Shown: in pieces, positions 19,018 through 26,705 of the stretch
How the letters are laid out: every line of letters begins with the position of its first letter
How positions within the stretch are numbered: position 1 is the first letter of the stretch
Source of the DNA: Butyrivibrio hungatei DSM 14810
GTDB lineage: Bacteria; Bacillota; Clostridia; Lachnospirales; Lachnospiraceae
Direction: 5' to 3'
DNA length: 64,000 nucleotides
Assembly (NCBI RefSeq): GCF_900143205.1
Contig: NZ_FRDH01000003.1
Location: forward strand, 799,494-863,493
The notes under the pieces: model-generated
The model's database searches: none
The model's input: only the letters and a program-made list of their open reading frames with translations
What the model was told of the DNA's origin: nothing
Program-made: the position numbers and the translations under genes

Positions 19018-19325
19018 ATTGGCTCCCCGTAGGTGTTTTGGGATGAAAGGAGGCTACTCTGTGATAGAGATTGGGATTTGTGTAAAACATCTTGGGCACG
19101 CTTTCGCTCCGTACTCCTTGGTAACGGCACATAAGCTTCTAAAAAACAGAAGCTAAGTGCCGACCAGGAGTAAGGGCCGCAAGATTGTTTTACACAAAAA
19201 CCCCAATCGTATGAAAGTTATCGACCTTTCATCTCCAAAACACGTTTAATCTAATATAAGTGTTATCTAGCTGAAAACTATGATTACTAATAATTCCAGC
19301 TAACTATACTTAATAGTTGATCATA
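19018..19325. other. 308-base intergenic region with long palindrome A
   Basis: No open frame of interest is present. It holds palindrome A (19033-19243) and an AT-rich stretch (19244-19325) leading to the end of the DUF2334 gene. The AT-rich part is clearly poorer in G+C than the coding regions around it. No confident promoter was found for the downstream GT4 gene. Confidence 0.8.
19033..19243. repeat. Palindrome A: 211-base nested imperfect inverted repeat
   Basis: Three nested stems are visible. The outer pair is 19033-19050 with 19225-19243, the middle pair 19069-19094 with 19180-19208 (a 13-base perfect core TTTGTGTAAAACA), and the inner pair 19112-19140 with 19148-19172, closed by the loop AAAAAAC. 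The left side carries extra unpaired bases 19098-19109 that read GAGCGAAAGCGT on the minus strand, able to form a small GC-GAAA-GC hairpin. The outer stem ends about 15 bases before the start of the GT4 gene, so in RNA the element would be a structured leader. It shares its core with palindrome B on the far side of the DUF2334 gene. Confidence 0.85.
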
Positions 19326-19353
19326 TTACCTACGATATCTAACTATTAAGTAT
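19306..19353. repeat. 13-base perfect inverted repeat at the 3' end of the DUF2334 gene
   Basis: ATACTTAATAGTT at 19306-19318 is the exact reverse complement of 19341-19353, with 22 bases between. It spans the stop codon (19326-19328). It could be a weak transcript-end stem-loop, but no T-run follows on the minus strand, so it is not called an intrinsic terminator. Confidence 0.55.
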
Positions 19354-20060
19354 TTGGTTTTAGCAAGTAAATACTCGCTAAGATTTTTAAATAAATTCCG
19401 ACTTTTTATATTATACTCAAAAAAGTCAGAATAAGAAACTACTGTAGCTTTTTCGAATAGTTTTTCAAAAGATTGGAAATCTTTACATTCCATGGTGTTA
19501 GCATGGTACACGAAGGTGGTAATGCCGTTACTTGAGTCTTTGATGCTCTTTGACTTCTGCATGGATATTGGGTAAAAGGTTATTCCGGCTCTTTTATAAG
19601 GCTTTTTGCCAAAACCATCGGTTACTTTGGTAAAGCCGTTAGCCTTAAGGGCTTTTAAGGTGTTTTTGTCATAGGAATGGGATGGAGCCATGAACATGTC
19701 AGTATGAATGCCGTGGCTTTCAAGGATTTCTTTTCCCTTTTTGATCATTGAATCCTGAGTAGCATAGTCAAGACCTGCAAACTCAGATTTCATGTTCAGC
19801 GGAAAAAGACCGCCTTTTTTAGTAGTATACAGGTGATTTAAACCGTGCATTGCCACAGTCCAGCCATTTTCTTGCAGTTCTTTTACATACTCCCAGAAAT
19901 CAGCTCTAGAATCATTAAGTTTAAGCTTACTGTCGCCATTATCAGGCACTACTCCAATAAGCGGCTTGACTTGATGCTTGTCCAAAATTTCTTTAATTGT
20001 GTTGAATTTACTCCAATCCATGTCCGGAGTAATATCATCTAATCTAATCGTAATATACAT
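19326..20060 (-). CDS. DUF2334 / polysaccharide-deacetylase-superfamily protein
   Basis: 244 residues. RLDDI (6-10) holds the paired Asp of the NodB-like metal site, HGLNH (72-76) the two His ligands, and MAPSHSYD a further conserved site, all in DUF2334 order. Such enzymes remove acetyl groups from N-acetyl sugars; DUF2334 members are mostly untested. No signal peptide is seen, so it is probably cytoplasmic. The gene stands alone: gaps of more than 220 bases on both sides each hold a long palindrome (A and B), unlike the tight packing elsewhere. This suggests an independently acquired cassette. AGGTG precedes the ATG. Confidence 0.83.
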   Translation of the reverse strand: MYITIRLDDITPDMDWSKFNTIKEILDKHQVKPLIGVVPDNGDSKLKLNDSRADFWEYVKELQENGWTVAMHGLNHLYTTKKGGLFPLNMKSEFAGLDYATQDSMIKKGKEILESHGIHTDMFMAPSHSYDKNTLKALKANGFTKVTDGFGKKPYKRAGITFYPISMQKSKSIKDSSNGITTFVYHANTMECKDFQSFEKLFEKATVVSYSDFFEYNIKSRNLFKNLSEYLLAKTKYLIVRYRR

Positions 20061-20122
20061 ATCTGCACCTATTTTTATGAATAAAAACCAGATAATTGTA
20101 CCTATGCTTGTACATAAAACGA

Positions 20123-20263
20123 GGGGATGTGAATGTGTATATGTTCACTTTGGGGCTTTAAAAAACGTCAGTACAAGACGGCGTCTTTTAACGTCTATGT
20201 ACTGCTACGTTTTTTACAGAGCGAAAGCGTCCCCAATGTGGATATATACACATTCACATCCCC
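20123..20263. repeat. Palindrome B: 141-base nested inverted repeat
   Basis: The outer stem is a perfect 20-base pair, 20123-20142 with 20244-20263. Further in, 20160-20168 pairs with 20207-20215 (AAAAAACGT), 20169-20175 with 20198-20204, and 20176-20180 with 20192-20196, leaving a short loop. The right side has the unpaired segment GAGCGAAAGCGT at 20219-20230, the same 12 bases as in palindrome A but in the opposite orientation. The homology continues after the core as T, one base, CCCAA. It lies in the 228-base gap between the epimerase gene and the DUF2334 gene. No open frame of interest occurs in this gap. Confidence 0.87.
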
Positions 20264-20288
20264 ACCTATTAGTCATAATCTTTCGGTA

Positions 20289-21263
20289 TCACAAATTCTC
20301 TTTGTACCAGTCAATTGCGAGCTTGATTCCGGCCTTGAAGTCGAATGATGGATCATAGCCAAGGTTCTTGCGTGCTTTTGAAATATCTGCGTTAGAGTCT
20401 CTTATATCTCCTGCTCTTGGTGGTCCGTAGATTGGTTCTACGTCAAGTCCAAGTGCATCTGTAAGATGATGATATACATCGATGAGATACTCTCTTCCGC
20501 CTGCTCCGATATTGTAAGCTTCACCGGCTGCTTCTGAAGGAGCAAGGCAAGCTCTAAGGTTACCCTCGATTACGTTATCAACATATGTAAAGTCTCTTGA
20601 CTGCTTACCGTCACCATTGATCGTAGGTGTCTCACCGTTCATGAGCTGCTTTAAGAACTTAGGGATAACAGCTGCATATGCGCCATTAGGATCCTGTCTT
20701 CTACCAAATACGTTGAAATAACGAAGTCCGTAAGTATCTAAGTTATAAAGCTTCTTGTAAAGCTTACCATACTCTTCGTCAGTCTTCTTGGTAAGTGCAT
20801 AAGGAGATAAAACATTTCCTTCATGACCTTCCTGTTTTGGAAGAGTAGTTGAATCACCATAAACTGAAGAACTTGAAGCATATACAAACTTCTTAACACC
20901 GTTCTGTCTAGAAGCTTCCATCATGTTAAGAGTTCCTCTGATGTTGATCTCCTCATAGAGAAGAGGCATCTCAATACTTCTTGGAACACTTCCCCATGCA
21001 GCCTCATTAAGTACATATGTAACGCCTTCAGTCGCCTTCATGCAAGCATCCAAATCTCTTATATCTTCCTGAATAAAAGTGAATTTTGGATTATCCATAA
21101 ATGGCTGTATATTTTCAATATGTCCTGTAGAGAGGTTATCCATACATCTAACTGTATAACCCATCTCAAGTAATGCTTCACAAATATTTGATCCAATAAA
21201 GCCAGCTCCACCTGTTACAAGAAATACACTATCTGGATCAAACTTTAACTCTCTAAAACTCAT
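20289..21263 (-). CDS. UDP-GlcNAc/UDP-GlcNAcA C4-epimerase, WbpP/TviC-like
   Basis: 324 residues, an extended short-chain dehydrogenase. The NAD loop is TGGAGFIGSN (17-26), the catalytic set is Ser131-133 with Tyr155 and Lys159 (YALTK), and NEAAWGSVPRSIEMP (86-100) strongly recalls the WbpP/TviC/WbgU group, which epimerises UDP-GlcNAc or UDP-GlcNAcA at C4. It starts three bases after a UDP-sugar dehydrogenase gene. Together they would make UDP-GalNAcA, as in Vi antigen and Pseudomonas O6. Plain UDP-glucose 4-epimerase activity is less likely but not excluded. Confidence 0.9.
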   Translation of the reverse strand: MSFRELKFDPDSVFLVTGGAGFIGSNICEALLEMGYTVRCMDNLSTGHIENIQPFMDNPKFTFIQEDIRDLDACMKATEGVTYVLNEAAWGSVPRSIEMPLLYEEINIRGTLNMMEASRQNGVKKFVYASSSSVYGDSTTLPKQEGHEGNVLSPYALTKKTDEEYGKLYKKLYNLDTYGLRYFNVFGRRQDPNGAYAAVIPKFLKQLMNGETPTINGDGKQSRDFTYVDNVIEGNLRACLAPSEAAGEAYNIGAGGREYLIDVYHHLTDALGLDVEPIYGPPRAGDIRDSNADISKARKNLGYDPSFDFKAGIKLAIDWYKENL

Positions 21264-21266
21264 TTT

Positions 21267-22583
21267 TTACAGTCTCCAATAATTAAATTCTGATGTCTTA
21301 TAGTCATCTATGTTATAGATGCCCTTAAGGTCCATGAATACTTTTGTTTTGTGTGCAGGATTGAAGAACTTAGCGATATCTGCTGGCTTGTAGTTCTCAA
21401 ATTCCTTGTGTGCTACAGCTACGATAACTGCATCCATATCCTTTACTGCGTCCATAGTCTCGAACTCGATGCCGTAAAGTCTCTTTGCTTCATCTGAATC
21501 AGCTTCTGGATCTACAACTACTGGAGTGATTCCATACTCGCCAAGCTCGTTGTAAATATCGATAACCTTAGTATTACGTGTATCTGGGCAGTTCTCCTTG
21601 AATGTGAATCCGAGGATAGCTACCTTTGCATTCTTAACTGCAATGTCATTTGCGATAAGGTTCTTTACGCATGACTCTGCGATATATTTACCCATATCAT
21701 CATTGATACGTCTGCCTGAAAGAATGATCTGTGAGTGGTATCCAAGCTCCTCAGCCTTGTATGTAAGGTAATATGGATCTACACCGATGCAGTGTCCTCC
21801 TACAAGACCTGGACGGAATGGAAGGAAGTTCCACTTTGTGCCTGCTGCCTCAAGAACGCTCTTTGTATCGATATCCATCTTGTGGAAGATCATTGAAAGC
21901 TCGTTCATGAAAGCGATATTGATATCACGCTGTGAATTCTCGATAACCTTTGCAGCCTCAGCAACCTTGATTGACTGAGCTTTGTAAACACCTGCAAGTG
22001 CAACGAGGCTATATACGTTTGCAATCTCTTCAAGAGTCTCTTCATCCATACCTGAAACGATCTTGGTGATAGTATCAAGTCTGTGTACCTTGTCACCTGG
22101 GTTGATACGCTCTGGTGAATAACCAACCTTGAAGTCTACGCCACACTTAAGGCCTGACTCCTGTTCAAGAATAGGTACGCAGATGTCTTCTGTTACTCCT
22201 GGATATACTGTTGACTCGTAAACTACGATGCTTCCCTTTGTAAGGTACTTACCAAGTGTATGGCTGGCACCCTCTACAGGTGAAAGATCTGGTGTATGAT
22301 CATCGTTAACTGGTGTAGGTACAGCAACTACGTGGAACTTACATTCACGAAGCTTTTCTGGATCTGCTGTGAACTCTACTGATGTCTCCTTTATAGCCTC
22401 ATCACCAACTTCTCTTGTAGGATCGATTCCTCTCTTGTAAAGATCAACCTTGGCAGCATTGAAATCATAACCTACTACCTTGATCTTCTTGGCATAAGCA
22501 ACTGCGATAGGCATTCCTACGTAGCCAAGTCCTACAAGTGATAATTTCTCTTCTCCTGAGAGAAGCTTTTCATATAAACTCAT
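21267..22583 (-). CDS. UDP-N-acetylhexosamine 6-dehydrogenase, WbpO/TviB-like
   Basis: 438 residues, the usual length. The NAD site is LGYVGMPIA (19-27), the catalytic Cys265 sits in GGHCIGVDPYYL, and LGFTFKENCPDTRNTK is the C-terminal UDP-binding signature. It oxidises C6 of a UDP-N-acetylhexosamine to the uronic acid in two NAD-dependent steps. The adjacent WbpP-like epimerase points to UDP-GalNAcA as the end product. A GGAGG site lies six bases before the ATG, and an AT-rich 96-base gap upstream holds a likely promoter, so this pair may form its own transcription unit. Confidence 0.93.
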   Translation of the reverse strand: MSLYEKLLSGEEKLSLVGLGYVGMPIAVAYAKKIKVVGYDFNAAKVDLYKRGIDPTREVGDEAIKETSVEFTADPEKLRECKFHVVAVPTPVNDDHTPDLSPVEGASHTLGKYLTKGSIVVYESTVYPGVTEDICVPILEQESGLKCGVDFKVGYSPERINPGDKVHRLDTITKIVSGMDEETLEEIANVYSLVALAGVYKAQSIKVAEAAKVIENSQRDINIAFMNELSMIFHKMDIDTKSVLEAAGTKWNFLPFRPGLVGGHCIGVDPYYLTYKAEELGYHSQIILSGRRINDDMGKYIAESCVKNLIANDIAVKNAKVAILGFTFKENCPDTRNTKVIDIYNELGEYGITPVVVDPEADSDEAKRLYGIEFETMDAVKDMDAVIVAVAHKEFENYKPADIAKFFNPAHKTKVFMDLKGIYNIDDYKTSEFNYWRL

Positions 22584-22641
22584 GGTGTTTCCTCCACACT
22601 AAAAATTCATTCAAAAAACTTTTTCTTTCACATACGTCAAT

Positions 22642-22660
22642 ATTATACTACGCGTGTCAA
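22642..22660 (-). promoter_or_regulatory. Possible promoter for the WbpO/WbpP-like pair
   Basis: On the minus strand the 96-base gap holds an exact TATAAT (22642-22647) and, seven bases upstream, an exact TTGACA (22655-22660). Their spacing is too short to serve one promoter. TATAAT would need another -35 further up, and no good one is seen at 17 bases. A promoter in this AT-rich gap is likely, but its exact boxes are uncertain. Confidence 0.4.
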
Positions 22661-22679
22661 ACCAATATACTATATAGAC

Positions 22680-23777
22680 TTAAAGTCGCCCTAGTTCTTC
22701 TTTGTAAGCATTTATAACTATATTTCGATCAAAATGATCTTCTATATACTTCCTGCCCTTTTTACCCATTTCACTTCTCTGTTCCATGGTAAGAGCAAGC
22801 ATCTTTTTAATGGCATCTACGAGAGCTTCCTTGTCCTGCGACTTGAACACCATTCCAGATACGCCATCTTCAAATGTCTCAATACATCCGTGAACATTAC
22901 TTGCAAGAACCGGTCTTCCGCAAGCCGCTGCCTCCAAAAGAACATTTGAAAGTCCTTCATGATAGGATGGATGAACTATTACATGACTCTTTGCCATAAC
23001 AGGTTCAACAGTGTCCAAATGTCCGTAATACTTTAAAAGTCCCTGCTTCTCAAGATCTTTTATCTGTTTCTCGTACTTGTCTCTCTCATCCTCTTCAAAC
23101 TCTCCAACAAGTTCAAAGTGAACATTAGAGTTAGAACCACCGACGACCTTGGCAGCATTAAGATATTCCTCAATGCCCTTATCTCTCATAACTCTTACTA
23201 CAGCAAGGAGTCTGATTCCATTCTCTTCAGAAGGGTAATCTCTGAATGGATGTTCAGTCAGATTTACTCCAGAACCTGGAAGGAGACCTGCGTTATCCTT
23301 TGCAATTCCATGCTTTTGCATGAAATCCATGTTCTTTTCATTTTGGAAAAAGACCTTTTGTGCTCTTCTAAGTGAAGCCTGGTACATCCTGATCAGTATC
23401 TTACTGAGCATTCCACCATTTTCTATGGCAGTTCCAAGGCCTGTTATATTACTGATATAAGGAACCTTGAGGATCTTAGCAGCCATAGCTCCATATATAT
23501 TAGGCTTTATGGTATATGTAAGAACAACCTGTGGCTTTTCTTTTCTGATCATAGAAAGATATGTGTTAAAAAGCTTTATATCCTTTGCAGGATTCATACC
23601 ATGTCTATCAAGCGCTGTTTCTATGATCTCTACGCCCAGTCCCTCAAGTTTTTTGCAATTTTCATCAAATGGGACCGACACAACAACATGATGGCCCTCT
23701 TTTATAAAGGACTCCACCAGCTCTTTTCTGAACAGGTATAGTCCATTAGCATAATTGGTCAGGATCAATATTTTCAT
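22680..23777 (-). CDS. GT4 glycosyltransferase, PglA/CapM-like
   Basis: About 365 residues from the ATG at 23775-23777; a TTG two codons earlier is less likely. The start MKILILTNYANGLYLFRKEL and the phrases HGMNPAKD, TYTIKPNIYGAMAA and SNITGLGTA are typical of the PglA/CapM subgroup, which adds the second sugar (often GalNAc) to an undecaprenyl-PP-linked trideoxy sugar. The E-x7-E motif is in EGLSNVLLEAAACG. It is the last gene of a run with ATP-grasp, PglC-like, PglE-like and PglF-like genes, which supports that role. It ends before the promoter-bearing gap. Confidence 0.9.
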   Translation of the reverse strand: MKILILTNYANGLYLFRKELVESFIKEGHHVVVSVPFDENCKKLEGLGVEIIETALDRHGMNPAKDIKLFNTYLSMIRKEKPQVVLTYTIKPNIYGAMAAKILKVPYISNITGLGTAIENGGMLSKILIRMYQASLRRAQKVFFQNEKNMDFMQKHGIAKDNAGLLPGSGVNLTEHPFRDYPSEENGIRLLAVVRVMRDKGIEEYLNAAKVVGGSNSNVHFELVGEFEEDERDKYEKQIKDLEKQGLLKYYGHLDTVEPVMAKSHVIVHPSYHEGLSNVLLEAAACGRPVLASNVHGCIETFEDGVSGMVFKSQDKEALVDAIKKMLALTMEQRSEMGKKGRKYIEDHFDRNIVINAYKEELGRL

Positions 23778-23779
23778 GA

Positions 23780-24775
23780 TCAAACTTCTTTCATTCTCTC
23801 CTGGAGATTATCAAGAGTATCGATAACTACGCTGTCATACATCATCATTACAACATTTTCGTCGTACTGGCCTATCTGCTGCTTGTTGGCTTCTTTTTCC
23901 ATGACATTCCTGTAGATAAATGAAGGGAAGTCTACACCTGCGCCATATGCGTGGAGATAAGCTCCGCCAAATCTAGGATTGATCTCAGAGAGATAGTACT
24001 CTCCATTCTGGAAAAAGAGATCCATATCAAGAGGTCCGTTAAACTTAAAGACCTTCATAGCGTCTTTTACAAATTCAAAAAGCTTCTCATCCTTGAAGGA
24101 AATAGTCTTGTTGGCTCCGCCGATAGTTGTTGAGATCTTTTTCTTAGAAAAGATTGCAATGACTTCGCCGCTTACAGTATCAACGTAAAGGTCTGCATCC
24201 ATATCTTTACCTGTCATAAGCTCCTGGATGATAAGCTCTGGGCTTCTCTCCATAACTTCTTTTAACAGTTCATAGGACTCAACCCTTCTGGCTCCTACGC
24301 TTCCGCTACCTGTTCTAGGCTTAACAAATACTGGAAGACTGATCTTTCCTTCTTTGTAATCCTTATCAAAATCTTCAAAAGTGCCATAAGTCTTGACTGT
24401 TCTGACACCTTTCTCACTGAGATACTTGAACATCTCATACTTATCAAAGCAAAGGTCTGCAGTCTCCTTGTAAGGAGCAAGAACTTCAACTCCAAGCGCC
24501 TCGAACTCTGCTCTGTGATCTGCAAGAATAGAGATCTCAGGATCGATAAGTGTTGTGATCGCATTGATCTTCTCTTTTTTACAGATATCAAGGATCATAG
24601 GAATATAGTTCTCATCTGTAATAAGAGGCACCTTGTAGCTCACATCTGAAAAAGCAAGAGCTGGTGCATAAGGGCTGTTATCTGTAACAACTATACGAAC
24701 CTTGTCTCCAAGTGTTTTTCTAAAGTCTTTTAAAAGCTCGCAGCGTCTTCCTACGCTACAAAAAAGAATGTTCAT
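23780..24775 (-). CDS. ATP-grasp ligase next to PglC-like transferase
   Basis: About 331 residues from the ATG at 24773-24775, which has AAAGGAG upstream; a longer frame would overlap the PglC-like gene. The ATP-grasp parts are complete: PVFVKPRTGSGSVGA, IIQELMTGKDMDADLYVD and the magnesium motif EINPRFGG. These enzymes join a carboxylate to an amine using ATP through an acyl phosphate. It stands directly after the PglC-like gene, where Campylobacter has the acetyltransferase PglD. Neisseria PglB2 fuses a PglC domain to an ATP-grasp domain that puts glyceramide on the amino sugar. This gene looks like the split form, so an acyl transfer other than acetylation is predicted by inference. Confidence 0.85.
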   Translation of the reverse strand: MNILFCSVGRRCELLKDFRKTLGDKVRIVVTDNSPYAPALAFSDVSYKVPLITDENYIPMILDICKKEKINAITTLIDPEISILADHRAEFEALGVEVLAPYKETADLCFDKYEMFKYLSEKGVRTVKTYGTFEDFDKDYKEGKISLPVFVKPRTGSGSVGARRVESYELLKEVMERSPELIIQELMTGKDMDADLYVDTVSGEVIAIFSKKKISTTIGGANKTISFKDEKLFEFVKDAMKVFKFNGPLDMDLFFQNGEYYLSEINPRFGGAYLHAYGAGVDFPSFIYRNVMEKEANKQQIGQYDENVVMMMYDSVVIDTLDNLQERMKEV

Positions 24776-24779
24776 TACT

Positions 24780-25406
24780 TTACTCCTTTGGTTTAGTGCC
24801 GGTAAATGCCTCCATTGTGGCATCCGTCGCACTATTTATATCATTATGTCTAAACACGACTGCAACAGTCATGAATACGATCTTAAGATCCATCAAAAAA
24901 GAAATGTGATTTACATAAAATACATCTTTTTCAAATCTGTCTTCCCAGTTAAGAAGATTTCTTCCATTGACCTGAGCCCATCCTGTAAGGCCTGGTCTCA
25001 CATCATGCCTGTGCCTTTGTTCCTCATTGTAAAGAGGAAGGTACTTAACAAGAAGTGGCCTTGGACCAACAAAGCTCATGTCACCTTTAAGGATATTGAA
25101 GAACTCTGGAAGTTCATCAAGGCTTGTTGCTCGTAGCTTTTTGCCAAATTCCGGAAGTCTGTCTTCATCTGGAAGGAGATTACCATCTTTGTCTCTTGCA
25201 TCTGTCATGGTCCTGAACTTGTAAAGGTTAAATACCTTCTCATCCTTACCAGGTCTTGGTTGTCTGAAGATAACCGGGCTTCCAAGCTTGACTCTTACAA
25301 GAACAGCCACAATAAAATAAAGCCAGAAAAACAATACTATCACCACAAGTGACAGCAAAATGTCTATTATTCTTTTTACATACTTTGAATATATGGTATT
25401 TTTCAT
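24780..25406 (-). CDS. PglC-like phosphoglycosyl transferase (initiating enzyme)
   Basis: 208 residues, the size of small monotopic transferases such as PglC. One N-terminal membrane segment (13-38) is followed by SPVIFRQPRPGKD, LYKFRTM and the catalytic Asp97-Glu98 in LDELPEFFNIL, then GPRPLLVKYLPLYN and RPGLTGWAQVNGRN. It moves a phospho-sugar from a UDP sugar to undecaprenyl phosphate on the cytoplasmic face and so starts a glycan. Neighbours suggest a UDP-2,4-diamino-trideoxyhexose derivative as the substrate. It is the second initiating enzyme of the window besides 60310-61710. Confidence 0.93.
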   Translation of the reverse strand: MKNTIYSKYVKRIIDILLSLVVIVLFFWLYFIVAVLVRVKLGSPVIFRQPRPGKDEKVFNLYKFRTMTDARDKDGNLLPDEDRLPEFGKKLRATSLDELPEFFNILKGDMSFVGPRPLLVKYLPLYNEEQRHRHDVRPGLTGWAQVNGRNLLNWEDRFEKDVFYVNHISFLMDLKIVFMTVAVVFRHNDINSATDATMEAFTGTKPKE

Positions 25407-25431
25407 GTGTTTTCTCTTCTATGCAATAGCT

Positions 25432-26703
25432 TTATTCAAAGCACTTCTTTATTACTTCGATGATCACATCCTGCTGCTGTGGTGTCATCTTGTTATCACT
25501 TGGAAGGCAAAGACCTCTTTCAAAGATATCTGCTCCAACATCTGTAAAGCCTGTCTCCTTGATGTATGCGTTACTTCTGGCTCTTCCATTTCCTGATACT
25601 GTAATAAAAGCATTCATTCTATAAATAGGCTGCATGTGCATTGGCTTCCAGATTGGTCTGCCTTCTGCGTTGATGGCTGCAATTGCTTCAAGGATCTGTG
25701 TTGGGCAGCTCTTACCAGGCTCTGAAACATAGAGTACATCCTTCTCGCCTCTAACCTGCTTGCACATAGCCTCTTTATCAATGATGAGACATGAAAGCCA
25801 GAAGTTTGGCTCACTGTTTGCTTCATCAAAAGGATTCATCTTGACAGGAAGATCCTTAAGGCCTTCTTTGTATCTATTATAGATTGCCTTTTTCTGAGCA
25901 ATATGCTCCTCAAGATGAGGAATCTGGCCTCTTACTACGCCGGCAATAACATTACTCATGCGGTAATTGTAACCAATTTCTTCATGCTGATACCAAGGTG
26001 CATCTTCTCTGGCCTGAGTTGACCACTTACGTACTTTGTGCGCATCTTCAATATTGTTTGTAAGGAACATTCCTCCTGCTGAACCAGTGATGATCTTGTT
26101 TCCGTTAAAAGAGATGATTCCATAATCACCAAAAATACCAGTCTGCTTGCCCTTATATGTTGCTCCAAGAGACTCAGCAGCATCTTCAACGATAAGAGCT
26201 CCGTGCTGATCACAAATCTTTCTGATCTCATCAACCTTACCTGGAGTTCCGTAAAGATGAGCAATCACTACGAGCTTAACATCAGGATATATCTCAAAAG
26301 CCTTCTCTAAAGCCTTAGGACACATATTCCAGGTATCTGCCTCTGTATCAATATAAACAGCTTCACCGCCTTCGTAAGCAACAGGATTAACTGTGGCATC
26401 AAAGGTCATATCTGAACAGAAGACCTTCTTTCCTTCTAAGACGCCATGTCCAGTCCTTGGCTGACCATAGAGTCTTTCTCCCGCAAGCTTGATAGCAAGA
26501 TGAAGAGCAGCAGTACCTGATGAAAGAGCTACTGCATCCTTACATCCGATCTTTTCTGCGATCATTTTCTCAGATTCATTTATATTGGCACCTACAGTAG
26601 ACATCCAGTTTGTCTCATAGGCCTCCTGCATAAATTTAAGCTCATCGCCATGCATTGTAGGTGATGAAAGATATACTTTCTTTTCAAATGGCTTGATTTC
26701 CAT
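25432..26703 (-). CDS. DegT/DnrJ/EryC1 aminotransferase, PglE-like
   Basis: 423 residues, PLP-dependent sugar aminotransferase of fold type I. The PLP Lys is K203 in FNGNKIITG; EDAAES (173-178) holds the Asp that contacts the PLP ring. The opening VYLSSPTMHGDELKFMQEAYETNWMS is characteristic of PglE-type enzymes that aminate C4 of UDP-4-keto-6-deoxy-GlcNAc. It is two bases downstream of the PglF-like dehydratase gene, which makes that keto sugar. It differs clearly from the WecE-type aminotransferase at 36315-37451. The product, UDP-2-acetamido-4-amino-trideoxyhexose, would then be acylated and used by the PglC-like enzyme. Confidence 0.93.
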   Translation of the reverse strand: MEIKPFEKKVYLSSPTMHGDELKFMQEAYETNWMSTVGANINESEKMIAEKIGCKDAVALSSGTAALHLAIKLAGERLYGQPRTGHGVLEGKKVFCSDMTFDATVNPVAYEGGEAVYIDTEADTWNMCPKALEKAFEIYPDVKLVVIAHLYGTPGKVDEIRKICDQHGALIVEDAAESLGATYKGKQTGIFGDYGIISFNGNKIITGSAGGMFLTNNIEDAHKVRKWSTQAREDAPWYQHEEIGYNYRMSNVIAGVVRGQIPHLEEHIAQKKAIYNRYKEGLKDLPVKMNPFDEANSEPNFWLSCLIIDKEAMCKQVRGEKDVLYVSEPGKSCPTQILEAIAAINAEGRPIWKPMHMQPIYRMNAFITVSGNGRARSNAYIKETGFTDVGADIFERGLCLPSDNKMTPQQQDVIIEVIKKCFE

Positions 26704-26705
26704 AA

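Noticed and set aside
19306..19353. Intrinsic terminator after the DUF2334 gene
   Set aside because: The 13-base stem is AT-only in most positions and no T-run follows on the transcribed strand; it is listed as an inverted repeat only.
20123..20263. Integron attC site or CRISPR-type repeat
   Set aside because: There is no R-box/L-box pair of attC type, no integrase gene and no array of equal repeats with spacers; the element is a single long palindrome.
20289..21263. Housekeeping UDP-glucose 4-epimerase (GalE)
   Set aside because: The NEAAWGSVPRSI segment and the pairing with a WbpO/TviB-like dehydrogenase fit the WbpP/TviC group better.
24702..25136. A 144-residue plus-strand frame opposite the PglC-like gene
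   Set aside because: It lies fully opposite the well-conserved PglC-like and ATP-grasp genes and its translation shows no family features; it is a shadow frame, as are the other plus-strand frames of the window.
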